From: Ferruginibacter sp.
GTDB taxonomy: Bacteria; Bacteroidota; Bacteroidia; Chitinophagales; Chitinophagaceae
Assembly (NCBI GenBank): GCA_025350645.1
Contig: JANXXM010000125.1
Span: forward strand, 21,417 to 85,416
Direction: 5' to 3'
Length of the DNA: 64,000 nucleotides
Within the stretch, counting starts at the first letter, position 1; every line of letters starts with the position of its first letter. Below the pieces are notes generated by a model that saw only the letters and a list, made by a program, of their open reading frames with translations, ran no database searches and was not told where the DNA came from. This document shows positions 49,049-58,500 of this stretch, piece after piece. A program made the position numbers and the translations under genes.

Positions 49049-50494
49049 ATGAAACTTATACCTCCAACTTTTTATTATGCATTTTTATTTATAATATCAT
49101 GCAGTATGTTAAGTTTTTGTAAAGGTGAAATCTATCCTAACAACTTAGCTTTTAAAGAGTCAACTAAAATTCCTAATTCCTTTTTTGTTTCGTTTTCCAA
49201 TCAATCAAGTTGGAAAAACCCCGGTTTTGTTCGATGTCCACTTTTAGAAATTAATGATGAAGCTAATATATTTATTTCCAAAACACAAACATCAATTTTT
49301 AAAAATATAGCAGTTAATAATCGAGTAGAATTATTTTATTCTGGAGATACTCACATTCCATACATTTTAAAGGCGAATGATACCATCCGCTTAAAAGATA
49401 ACATTTCTAATGATATATATATATTATCATCAATAAGAGAAGAAAGAAATAATGAAATAAATTTTTTCCAATCAGCATATATTAATAAAATTCCGCTATT
49501 ATATGTTGAAAGAAGCAATCAACAAAAGGGACTAATTGATGTAAAAGATGTTGCAAATAATTTTACCCGGCTCATGGATTATTTCAATAAAGCTAAAAAA
49601 TTTACGAATGCTTATTTTTTAAATTATAGAGTTAATGATGAATTCAAAAATTTTATTTACGAGTATATAAAATTTGATCATTACATAAAAATATTTACCT
49701 ATTTGACTAACAATAAATCAATAGATTCATTAATTAAAAATAAATATTTTAATTTTGACTCTGACACATTGAATATTTATCATAATTGTAATTATGCACT
49801 CCAAGGAGCTTTATACCAGTTTACAAAGTTCACCCTTAAATTAAATACAAACAATGTTGATTTTGAAAAGATTTTTCCGAAATTAGAATACTTATTTAAT
49901 AAACAAAATACTTCGTTGGTTAAATTTATTTTTTTAAAAAATTTTGCATCCTCAAATAATGGTTTCAAAAATACTAATTTAAGTGTATTTAATAAAAGCA
50001 TAGAAAATATTGAATATCAAAATGTCATTTCAAAATATTTAGAAGACAATGAAATTTCTAATAAATTTAAAAATAAAATTATTAACATTCAAGATAGTAT
50101 ATGTACTTTAGAAAACATTGTTTCTAAATATAAAGGAAGTGTTGTATTGGTGGATTTTTGGGCGAGCTGGTGCGCACCATGTCGTAAAGAATTTGAATTT
50201 TATCCAAAACTTCGTACTCTTTTAGATACTAGCAAGGTTAAATTTATTTTTATTTCAATAGACAGATCAAAAGCAGCCTGGGTAAAAGCTATTAATAGTG
50301 AAAAATTTATTACTGCATCAGAAAATTTTTTATTAGTAAATACGTCAAAAGATATATTAGAAAGAATGAATTTATTATCAATCCCAAGATATTATTTATA
50401 TAATGAAAAAGGGATTTTAGTTAATAACAATGCTCCATATCCAAGCGAAGAGAAATTAGTTACTGAAATTAATGAAATACTCTCAAAGAAATAA
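49049..50494 (+). CDS. Exported TlpA-like thioredoxin protein 2
   Basis: 481 residues. The N-terminal signal (FLFIISCSMLSFCKGE) may be of lipoprotein type. A beta region and a long helical middle follow. The C-terminal thioredoxin domain (about 355-481) has VDFWASWCAPCRKEF (CAPC) and cis-Pro in LSIPRYYLYN. Similarity to TlpA-like protein 1 is clear only in the thioredoxin part. Base composition is more AT-rich than its neighbours. It is the second peptide/TlpA pair in the locus. Confidence 0.87.
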   Translation: MKLIPPTFYYAFLFIISCSMLSFCKGEIYPNNLAFKESTKIPNSFFVSFSNQSSWKNPGFVRCPLLEINDEANIFISKTQTSIFKNIAVNNRVELFYSGDTHIPYILKANDTIRLKDNISNDIYILSSIREERNNEINFFQSAYINKIPLLYVERSNQQKGLIDVKDVANNFTRLMDYFNKAKKFTNAYFLNYRVNDEFKNFIYEYIKFDHYIKIFTYLTNNKSIDSLIKNKYFNFDSDTLNIYHNCNYALQGALYQFTKFTLKLNTNNVDFEKIFPKLEYLFNKQNTSLVKFIFLKNFASSNNGFKNTNLSVFNKSIENIEYQNVISKYLEDNEISNKFKNKIINIQDSICTLENIVSKYKGSVVLVDFWASWCAPCRKEFEFYPKLRTLLDTSKVKFIFISIDRSKAAWVKAINSEKFITASENFLLVNTSKDILERMNLLSIPRYYLYNEKGILVNNNAPYPSEEKLVTEINEILSKK

Positions 50495-50704
50495 AAAACC
50501 TTCTCTTTCGTTGGTCGCAATTTTTGCCTTGTTGGTAGCAATCTGTCTCGCATTCGTCTCCAGCCAGCCGGCAAAGTATCAGGAGTAATAAAAAAATAAA
50601 ACTAATGCCGAATAGGCTTTACTGGTCAAAGACCAAGCAAAGGCTTACAAAAGTGGAGAGGATAATTTGGGGTATACAATTAATGTGTAATCACAAATAA
50701 AAAA

Positions 50705-51118
50705 CTAAAAAACTTGCACAAAAGGGTTTATGATACTAAGCGTACCTTCTATAATCAAGCCGTGGTGCATATCTTCTGTATATAATATGGTGCAGTTAGC
50801 TTTAAGGGCAGAAGCAACTATTAGGCTATCTTACCATTGTAATTGGTATTTTTCTTTTATAAACAATGCACTATTAATTGTTGCTATGCTTATCATTTCA
50901 ACCTTACAATTATTACATAAAAATTTTGTATGTGCTACAATTTCAATTGTGGTAAGGTGCTTATATTTTTTAAATAAAATATTTACATTCCTATTTAAAA
51001 CTTGGGTAGAAATTGTTGGGTTTGTTTTTAAAATTGCTTTTGCAATTTCCTTTTTTAAACCTTCATTATCTAATAAATACAAACAAATGTTGCTATCAAC
51101 AAAGCAATTATCTTTCAT
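50705..51118 (-). pseudogene. VapC-type PIN toxin interrupted by one TAA
   Basis: Start ATG 51118, overlapping the antitoxin end by 11 bases. The frame opens MKDNCFVDSNICLYLLD (first PIN Asp) and runs to EKYQLQW, where TAA (50831-50833) replaces what is usually Tyr of W-Y-D. The same frame then gives DSLIVASALKANCTILYTED and MHHGLIIEGTLSIINPF to TAG 50705. The lost part holds two catalytic acidic sites, so the truncated 95-residue protein should be inactive. It is the only visible lesion. Confidence 0.85.
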
Positions 51119-51446
51119 TGGCTTCATCTCTATTAAATTTATAGTTGCTAATATCAAGATGAATATTATCATAAAATGCGTCAATATCTTTTTTAAAATC
51201 TATTTTATTTTTTTCAAAAAAGTTATCATAATCGTTTGCTTCATCTCTGTTAAACTTAAAGTCTTTAAGGCTTACTCTACAGTCTTTAAAAATATCGCTA
51301 CCCTTTATAAAATTATCATTAGTAGTTTTCTTAATCTCAATAGTTTTTTTTTCTTCATAACTAAATGCTACTTCTTTTCCTATAAGGCTACCAGGTATTT
51401 GCACTTGCAAAATATTACTGGTAGGTACAATTATTTGCGTTGTCAT
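51108..51446 (-). CDS. VapB-like antitoxin
   Basis: 112 residues with an N-terminal AbrB/MazE-like beta region (TTQIIVPTSNILQVQIPGSL) and an acidic C-terminal tail. The tail contains a duplicated toxin-binding-like segment: VSLKDFKFNRDEANDYD (about 74-90), then LDISNYKFNRDEANER (about 97-112). It overlaps the toxin start, as in normal TA operons. It represses its own operon and neutralises the toxin in intact systems. It is oriented opposite to the peptide locus in which it lies. Confidence 0.78.
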   Translation of the reverse strand: MTTQIIVPTSNILQVQIPGSLIGKEVAFSYEEKKTIEIKKTTNDNFIKGSDIFKDCRVSLKDFKFNRDEANDYDNFFEKNKIDFKKDIDAFYDNIHLDISNYKFNRDEANER

Positions 51447-51461
51447 AAAAATTCATTTTTA

Positions 51462-51469
51462 CAAACTTA
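51462..51469 (-). promoter_or_regulatory. Candidate -7 box for the TA operon
   Basis: The minus strand reads TAAGTTTG (TAnnTTTG), 15 bases before the antitoxin ATG at 51446. Confidence 0.4.
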
Positions 51470-51512
51470 ATAAAAATTATTTTAGGTAATAATCGGCTTA
51501 ACTCAAAATAAC

Positions 51513-53717
51513 ATGAGCATATCCTTCCCTCACTTTCTCCAGCGCAATCAAATGGATTGCGGGCCTACATGCCTATACATAATATGTAAACATTACGGGC
51601 GCAACTTTAGCATTGAAAAACTGCGGGAGCTTACCGAAATAGGTAAAGAAGGGGTCAACATACTAGGCATAAGCGATGCTGCAGAAAAAATTGGGTTTCG
51701 TACACAGGCGCTGCAACTATCATTAAAGGATTTAAAAAATAATATACAACTGCCATGTATTTTACATTGGAGGCAAAATCATTTTGTGGTATTGTATAAA
51801 ATAAAAAAGGATGCGTTTTATATATCTGACCCCGGAAAAAATTTATTAAAATATACGGAGAAAGAATTTGTACAACAGTGGCTAAGTACAGAAGAGTGCA
51901 ATGAAAAAATAGGCATTGTATTAATGCTGGAACCAACGCCATTGTTTTACAACAATCGATACGATGAAGATTTTAACGAACAAAAAAGTAAAGGTTTTGG
52001 CAGCATCATTTCTTATTTATTTTCTTACAAAAAATTAATTGTACAATTAATGCTGGGGTTGCTGCTGGGCAGTATGTTACAGTTAATTCTTCCTTTTCTT
52101 ACTCAAAGTGTAATAGATACAGGGGTAAATACAGGCAACCTACCTTTTGTTTACATTATTCTTTTTGCGCAGCTTGCATTATTTGCAGGCCGGCTGGGTA
52201 TTGAGTTTATAAGAAGCTGGATATTGTACCATATTAGCAGCCGCATAAACATAAGCATACTCACCGATTTTTTAATAAAATTGATGAAACTGCCCGTAAG
52301 TTATTTTGACAGTAAAAAAACGGGCGATATTATGCAGCGTATGAACGACCATAGTCGCATACAAAGTTTTCTTACAGGTACATCTTTATCAACACTCTTT
52401 TCCTTATTTAACCTGGTAATATTTTCTGTAGTACTTGCTATGTATAATATGGGCATTTTTACGGTTTTTATTGTTGCTTCTATTCTGTATATTTTATGGA
52501 TATTTATTTTTCTAAAAAAAAGAAAGCAATTAGATTATAAGCAGTTTGATATAGCTGCTGCAGAGCAAAGTAAAACAATGGAGATAGTACAGGGCATGCA
52601 GGAAATAAAATTACATGGCTGCGAAAAACCAAAACGCTGGCAGTGGGAGCGGCTGCAGGCACGTACATTTAGGCTGGGTATGAAGGGGCTTGCGCTTAAT
52701 CAATGGCAACAAACAGGAGCATTTTTTATAAACGAAGGCAAAAATATTTTCATTACTTTTTTAGCAGCACAGGCGGTTATAAATGGTCAAATAACATTGG
52801 GTGGAATGCTTGCCATTCAATACATAATAGGCCAGTTAAACAGCCCGATAGAACAAATGATCGGTTTTGTACAAAACTGGCAACTGGCCAAAATAAGTTT
52901 AGATAGACTGAATGAAATACACTCACTTACAGATGAAGAACCCGCCGATAATTTATTGGCTACAATACTCCCTACAGATAAAACCATTGAGGTAGCAAAT
53001 GTTTCTTTCACCTACCCCGGTGCTGGCAACGAAGCAGTATTAAAAAATATAGATCTTGTTATTCCTAACGGAAAAACAACTGCAATTGTAGGCACAAGCG
53101 GAAGTGGAAAAACTACTTTATTAAAATTACTTTTAAAATTTTATGCCCCGCAACAAGGCAATATAAAAACAGGTGGAAATGATATTGAAAACATTAGCCA
53201 CCGTACATGGCGCAAAGCTATTGGAGTTGTAATGCAGGAGAGTTTTATTTTTAATGATAGCATAGCGGCTAACATTGCAGTAGATGGGGAAGATATAGAC
53301 ATTGTAACATTAAAACATGCAGCCATTACAGCCAATATTTTAGAATTTATAGAAAGCCTTCCCTTGGGGTTTAATACAAAAATAGGTGCAGAAGGTATAG
53401 GCATAAGCGCAGGGCAAAAACAACGCATATTAATAGCAAGAGCTGTTTATAAAGATCCTGAGTATATTTTTTTTGATGAAGCTACCAACAGTTTAGATGC
53501 AAATAATGAAACGGTAATTATGAAAAATCTTGCTGACTTTTTTAAGAACAAAACAGTAATTGTGGTGGCACATAGATTAAGCACCGTAAAAAATGCAGAT
53601 AAAATAGTAGTATTAAACAAAGGAAGGATTATTGAAGCAGGTACTCATAACGAATTAACAAAATTGAAAGGGGAATACTTTACACTAGTAAAAAATCAAT
53701 TAGAATTGGGGGAGTAA
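51513..53717 (+). CDS. C39 peptidase-containing ABC exporter (PCAT)
   Basis: 734 residues. The N-terminal C39 peptidase (1-130) has Gln10, Cys16 (QMDCGPTC), His90 (RQNHFVVLY) and Asp106 (ISDPG), so it can cut GG leaders. Six membrane helices follow (about 165-440). The ABC ATPase (about 490-734) has Walker A GTSGSGKTTL, signature ISAGQKQR (a variant of LSGGQ), Walker B YIFFDEATN and switch VVAHRLS. It cleaves and exports peptides such as the two in this locus. It is separated from them by the VapBC insertion but on the same strand. Confidence 0.95.
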   Translation: MSISFPHFLQRNQMDCGPTCLYIICKHYGRNFSIEKLRELTEIGKEGVNILGISDAAEKIGFRTQALQLSLKDLKNNIQLPCILHWRQNHFVVLYKIKKDAFYISDPGKNLLKYTEKEFVQQWLSTEECNEKIGIVLMLEPTPLFYNNRYDEDFNEQKSKGFGSIISYLFSYKKLIVQLMLGLLLGSMLQLILPFLTQSVIDTGVNTGNLPFVYIILFAQLALFAGRLGIEFIRSWILYHISSRINISILTDFLIKLMKLPVSYFDSKKTGDIMQRMNDHSRIQSFLTGTSLSTLFSLFNLVIFSVVLAMYNMGIFTVFIVASILYILWIFIFLKKRKQLDYKQFDIAAAEQSKTMEIVQGMQEIKLHGCEKPKRWQWERLQARTFRLGMKGLALNQWQQTGAFFINEGKNIFITFLAAQAVINGQITLGGMLAIQYIIGQLNSPIEQMIGFVQNWQLAKISLDRLNEIHSLTDEEPADNLLATILPTDKTIEVANVSFTYPGAGNEAVLKNIDLVIPNGKTTAIVGTSGSGKTTLLKLLLKFYAPQQGNIKTGGNDIENISHRTWRKAIGVVMQESFIFNDSIAANIAVDGEDIDIVTLKHAAITANILEFIESLPLGFNTKIGAEGIGISAGQKQRILIARAVYKDPEYIFFDEATNSLDANNETVIMKNLADFFKNKTVIVVAHRLSTVKNADKIVVLNKGRIIEAGTHNELTKLKGEYFTLVKNQLELGE

Positions 53718-53748
53718 TTATTTATAAACCTGTTTGCTTTGATCTATA

Positions 53749-53964
53749 TTAAAAACAAATTTTATTATGAATTTCAAAAACAATTCAGTACACCCCAACC
53801 CTCATTTTAAAAACATTTTTACAGCCCATAAGTTTTTTACAGCCTACAGGACGAGGTATATTTTCCAAAGAAAAAATTGCTTTTTGAATAGCACTAATAT
53901 AAGATTCTTGTATAAAACTGATTTGTTTTTGTGCGCTTCGTTTAATTATAATTGTATGAGCCAC
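53749..53964 (-). pseudogene. RelE/ParE-type toxin interrupted by one TGA
   Basis: From GTG 53964 the minus strand reads VAHTIIIKRSAQKQISFIQE, then AIFSLENIPRPVGCKKLMGC, then VFKMRVGVY and TGA (53785-53787). The same frame goes on with IVFEIHNKICF to TAA 53749. Intact relatives have Arg there (…DYRIIYEI…), so CGA-to-TGA is likely. The order of elements is that of RelE-like mRNA interferases. Confidence 0.75.
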
Positions 53965-53969
53965 AAAAA

Positions 53970-54073
53970 TTATTTTTTTACTTTTCTTAATTTATCAAAA
54001 AATAATTTTACCTCAAAACCTTTTTCATATCTACGCTTAAAAATAGTTTTAAATCAGCATTATCTTCTTTCAT
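53970..54073 (-). pseudogene. Remnant of the cognate antitoxin
   Basis: Directly upstream of the toxin remnant, the minus strand gives MKEDNADLKLFL from ATG 54073. In another frame it gives RYEKGFEVKLFFDKLRKVKK before TAA 53970, which looks like an antitoxin C terminus. A frameshift and lost N terminus make it non-functional. With the toxin it fills most of the 455-base gap 53718-54172. Confidence 0.45.
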
Positions 54074-54172
54074 ACCATAATATTCCTTTTCTGATATTGA
54101 TGCGAAGCCTTTATTTTCTATTACAAGTGTTTACACTTTCATTATAAATAAGTTTACCTAAATATAATATTT

Positions 54173-55489
54173 ATGCCCCAAATAATTGTAAGTACTGCCA
54201 ACCCTGTTAGAGATAAAAAAAATATAAAATTACTTTCCTCTGAAGTACAGGAAATTATTTCTCAAAAACCTAACTGGATTGTAAGAAATGGTATGGTTCT
54301 TTTCCTGGCAATAATTATTGCTTTACTGATTACTACTTTTTTTATAAATTACCCCGATGTGGTAAATGCTCATGCAGCATTAATATCTGTAAATGCGCCT
54401 AAAGAAATAAAAACAAAAACGGAGGGAAGGCTGGTAAAACTCATCGTAAAAGAAGGGCAGCAGGTTGAGCAAAATGATATTATTGGTTTTATAGAAAGCA
54501 GGGCTGTACATAACGAAGTGATTTCATTATCAAACCTCGTAGATACTTTACAGATAGTTACAGAAAAAAATACAGAACACTTACCTTACTTTTTAACTAA
54601 TAGTTATAAAAACCTTGGCGAGGTGCAACCCTCGTACCAGTTATTCATGCAAGCTTTCAGAACATTTCGACAATATATTTCATCAGGCTATTATTTAAGA
54701 AAGAAAAATATGCTGCAGGCTGATATTATTTTTTTAAAGAAACTCCATGATAATTTAGGGAGGCAAAAAAATATGCAGGAAGAAGATTTAAGCCTGGCTG
54801 ATAAAAATTTTGCTGCAAGTAAATCATTAAGTAACGATAAAGTGATAGCAGATGTAGAATTTAGAAATGAAAAAAGTAAATTAATTGCAAAAGCTATATC
54901 GATACCACAAATGAATGCTGCAATAATAAATAACGAAAGCAGTAAACATGAAAAGGAAAAAGAAATTGCACAATTAGAAAATGATATTGCGCAGCAAAAG
55001 GAAATTTTTTTACAATCCTTAAATACGCTAAAATTTCAAATAAATGAATGGAAAAATAAATATCTTTTAATAGCTCCGCTTTCCGGAAAAATTGCTTTTA
55101 GTAATTTTTTAGAAGAAAATATACAGCTTAAACAGGGGCAAACTATTTGTTTTGTTAACCCTGAAAATACGCTCTATTATGCTAGTATTTTTGTACCACA
55201 AAATAATTTTGGAAAGATAAAACTTGGGGAAAGAATAATCTTTAAATTACCTGCTTATCCTTTTCAGGAATTCGGAATAATAAACGGAAAACTGGATTTT
55301 ATTGCCGAAATACCTTCTGATAGTGGATTTACAGCGAGAGCTTTATTACCAAATGGGCTATTAACCAATTATAAAAAACAACTCCAGTATCACGAAGGGT
55401 TATCTGCGCAGGCAGAAATAATAACAGAGAATTTAAAATTGAGCGATAGAATATTTAATGGCTTAAAATCTATTTTCATAAAAAAATAA
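54173..55489 (+). CDS. HlyD-type membrane fusion protein of the peptide exporter
   Basis: 438 residues: a cytoplasmic start, one membrane helix (about 43-63, MVLFLAIIIALLITTFFINY), a lipoyl-like half (KTEGRLVKLIVKEGQQVEQN), long helices (about 175-300) forming the hairpin, a second lipoyl half (APLSGKIAFSNFLEENIQLK) and a C-terminal beta-barrel. It bridges the inner-membrane ABC exporter to an outer-membrane channel, so the peptide should leave the cell. No TolC-like gene is in the window; a general one would serve. The gap from the ABC gene holds decayed TA DNA. Confidence 0.92.
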   Translation: MPQIIVSTANPVRDKKNIKLLSSEVQEIISQKPNWIVRNGMVLFLAIIIALLITTFFINYPDVVNAHAALISVNAPKEIKTKTEGRLVKLIVKEGQQVEQNDIIGFIESRAVHNEVISLSNLVDTLQIVTEKNTEHLPYFLTNSYKNLGEVQPSYQLFMQAFRTFRQYISSGYYLRKKNMLQADIIFLKKLHDNLGRQKNMQEEDLSLADKNFAASKSLSNDKVIADVEFRNEKSKLIAKAISIPQMNAAIINNESSKHEKEKEIAQLENDIAQQKEIFLQSLNTLKFQINEWKNKYLLIAPLSGKIAFSNFLEENIQLKQGQTICFVNPENTLYYASIFVPQNNFGKIKLGERIIFKLPAYPFQEFGIINGKLDFIAEIPSDSGFTARALLPNGLLTNYKKQLQYHEGLSAQAEIITENLKLSDRIFNGLKSIFIKK

Positions 55490-55509
55490 TTAATACAACT
55501 CATAAAAAA

Positions 55510-55541
55510 AACGCAGCTTCATCCAAAATGATAGCTGCGTT
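55510..55541. terminator. Bidirectional terminator between the HlyD and alpha-2-macroglobulin genes
   Basis: aacgcagct and agctgcgtt (9 bp, 14-base loop) with an A run before and TTTAT after, between two convergent genes. Confidence 0.85.
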
Positions 55542-55577
55542 TTATTTGAACTATTTCATCGCCTTGCGAATTAAATC

Positions 55578-58500
55578 TTACCGCCCCACATTTACCCAGC
55601 GCCCATTTGTAGCCGCAGCAATACTGTTATCGTACATGGCACGGCAATCAGTAGATGCAAGAAAATACCTGCCGAGGTACGATGCATTGAGTTGTATATA
55701 ATAAGTAAGGATTTCGCCCTGCTTTATGTTGAAGTAGGTGTACACCCTGTCGTCCCGCACATCTTGATAGGTACTTGAAGATGATTTGAATGCACCTTCA
55801 CCATCTGTCATTCTCGGGTTTAAAATTTCCCAGCCGCTAGGGAAAACCTGGCTAAGTGCCATCTGCGAATAATATTTATTGCCTGTATTTTTTACGGTAA
55901 CCTTCGCAATAAAATCTGTGCCCTGTGCAAGGTTTGCAATATCTACCGGGGTACCATTCTGCGAAATGTACATAATATTCATACTTAGTGCGCCAGAATT
56001 ATTTGCCGTTTTTATGGTGTCGCCGGTGAGCGGCTGCCCTTGCGTAATCATTTTTACATACAATATATTACTGCCTTTATTGGTGATGGAAACTGCATTG
56101 CTGCCATCTTTGAGCGCAACGGGCAGTTGTTTTAAATAGGATTGCGCATTAATATCGGCAGATTTTCCTGCAAGGTTTGCGGTTGCAATAATTTTTGCAC
56201 CGCTTGCATTTTTACCGCAGTATTTTGCAATGGCCAGTAAACTATATGCAGTAGTTTGTGTGCTATACCATTCATCCTGCGAGAGCTTTCCTGCAACCTC
56301 TGATAACACTGTGGCTGCTATATTTTTTTTGCCCAGCAGTGTTAATGTTTCCAGCACCATTGCCTCATCCCGCAGGTCTGACCCATAAGTAAACCCTGCA
56401 TTTACTCTCTTTTCAAATGTAATAGGCAAGCCACTTATAAGATCCTGTGCGGTGTTATCCTGCCCCGCTAGTTTATACGCAGCAGCCAGCCGCCACTTTG
56501 CTTCGGGAGATAAATATTTAAATTCTCTTAACCTGTTCATGGCACCCAACTCTGCAGATTTTGCCAGTGCAAGCGTGTACAAGCGGTACGATTGTGCAAG
56601 GTCTCCGCCATAAAAATTAGTGGTACTCGGCACCCATGCATTGGCTTTGCCCCGCTGGTAATTCTTCCATTGGTTAAGCATATTATCGCTTACTACATAT
56701 CCGTTTGCCTGTGCTTCTATAATAAAATGACCAGCATAAGTACTGCCCCAATCATCAGCTTCATTACCACCTGGCCAGTAAGCAAAACCACCATCGGGCC
56801 GCTGAAAGTTTTGCAGTTTTGCAATGCCTGCTTTTACATTTCTATCCACATTTGCTTTTTGTACTTCTGTAAGATCTGTAAGCTGGTTTAGCACCAGTTG
56901 CGGGAATACAGCAGAGGTTGTTTGCTCTATACAACCATGCGGATAATCTATTAAATAACTTAACCGCTTTTGCAAATTCATAGAAGGAATACTGCTCACT
57001 TCCATTACCGATGTACCTGCAGATGCAATACCGACGGGCATTACAGCAGCATCCCATTTTTGCCCGGGCGATAATACTATTTGCTGCACACTGGTAATTA
57101 CCGGATTAGGATTGCGCACATCCAGCTCTATTTCGTCTGTGGCTTTTTCACCGCCGCTGCTTGCATTTATTTTCATTTTGCCGATACCCGTAGCATTTTT
57201 TACCAGTACATCAAAATAAACGAGCTGCTCTCCTGTTTTTTCAAACGTTACATTTTGTGTGGATGAACCTACTACTTCCATAAAATTATTCGGCTGCAAA
57301 CTCACACTTACATTTTTAATATTATTCTCCATTGCAAAAACGGTAACGGGTAATTTTATTGTTTCGCCTGGCGATAAAACCCTTGGCATGGTTGCCAGTA
57401 CCATCAAAGGTTTTTTTACCGCTACTGTTTTTTCTGCAAAACCATAACTGCCTTTATGAGCCGCCACTACCATTGTTCTTACTGACCCAATATAATTAGG
57501 CATGGTAAAAGTTTGCATTTGTTTTTGCCCTGCGCTTAAAGTAAATGGGCCAATATATTTTACAACCGGTTTAAACCGATTAGCCGTTTTTTGTTTTACC
57601 GGCCCAGCATCTTCATCACCGCCAATGGTTAAGATACGCTCCAAATCCCCACCCCATGCGCCTATCACCAAATCGTACATGTCAAAACTTTTTACGCCCA
57701 ATGCTTCTCTTGCATAAAATGCTTCGTGTGGGTCGGGTGTTTTAAAGCGGGTAAGGTCTAGTAAGCCATCATCTACCACAGCAATACAATAGGTCATTTC
57801 TTTACCGTTTTTTTCGCTCACGTTTACACTTACATTGCTCTCTGGCCGCACATTTGGGGGCATATTTATTTCCGGCAGCAGCACTGTATTTTTATCTTCT
57901 ACAAAAAGCGGAATAGCGCCATACATGCGGATGGGCAGATCGTTTACGGTTTGTGCATGAGGCTGCAACAAACTAATGGTTGCATAAATATTGGGTGCCA
58001 TGCCTGCTTCTGCTTTAAATTTTATTTCTGTTTGCCCCTGCACGGTTTCCTGCCAAAATGTTTTTAAGATTTTGCTGCCGCTTTCTAAACTCACCAGCAT
58101 TCTGCCGCCTTTGGCTGATGGTATTTTTAATTTTATTTCATCGCCCACATTGTATTTTTCTTTATCGCTGGTAAACGAAAGCATGCTTGCTGCACTTTGA
58201 TCTTCATCGCCGCTGCGGCTTTGCCAGCCCGGTTCATCTACATACAATGTGCGGCCTGTTGTGTGCCCGCTTAATTTATCTTTTACTAAAATTAAATAAC
58301 GCCCCCACTCACTGGCACCTGTGCTAAAGCTCCACGAGCCCTTGCCGTTGCTAAGTGTTACATCATCCCGTTTAATTAATTTATTATAATTATCCTGTGT
58401 AAAATTGCTGAGGTTATCGCCACCTTCATCCCACCACCAGCGCCATTGTATTTTGTAAAACTGCACTTCCACTCCTTCGGAGCCTGCCAGTAAATTTCCT

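Noticed and set aside
50730..51470. 246-codon plus-strand frame over the TA region
   Set aside because: It is hydrophobic by composition only; the minus strand carries clear VapC and VapB reading.
53767..54147. 126-codon plus-strand frame before the HlyD gene
   Set aside because: The minus strand reads as a RelE-type toxin with one stop; the plus frame has no recognisable content.
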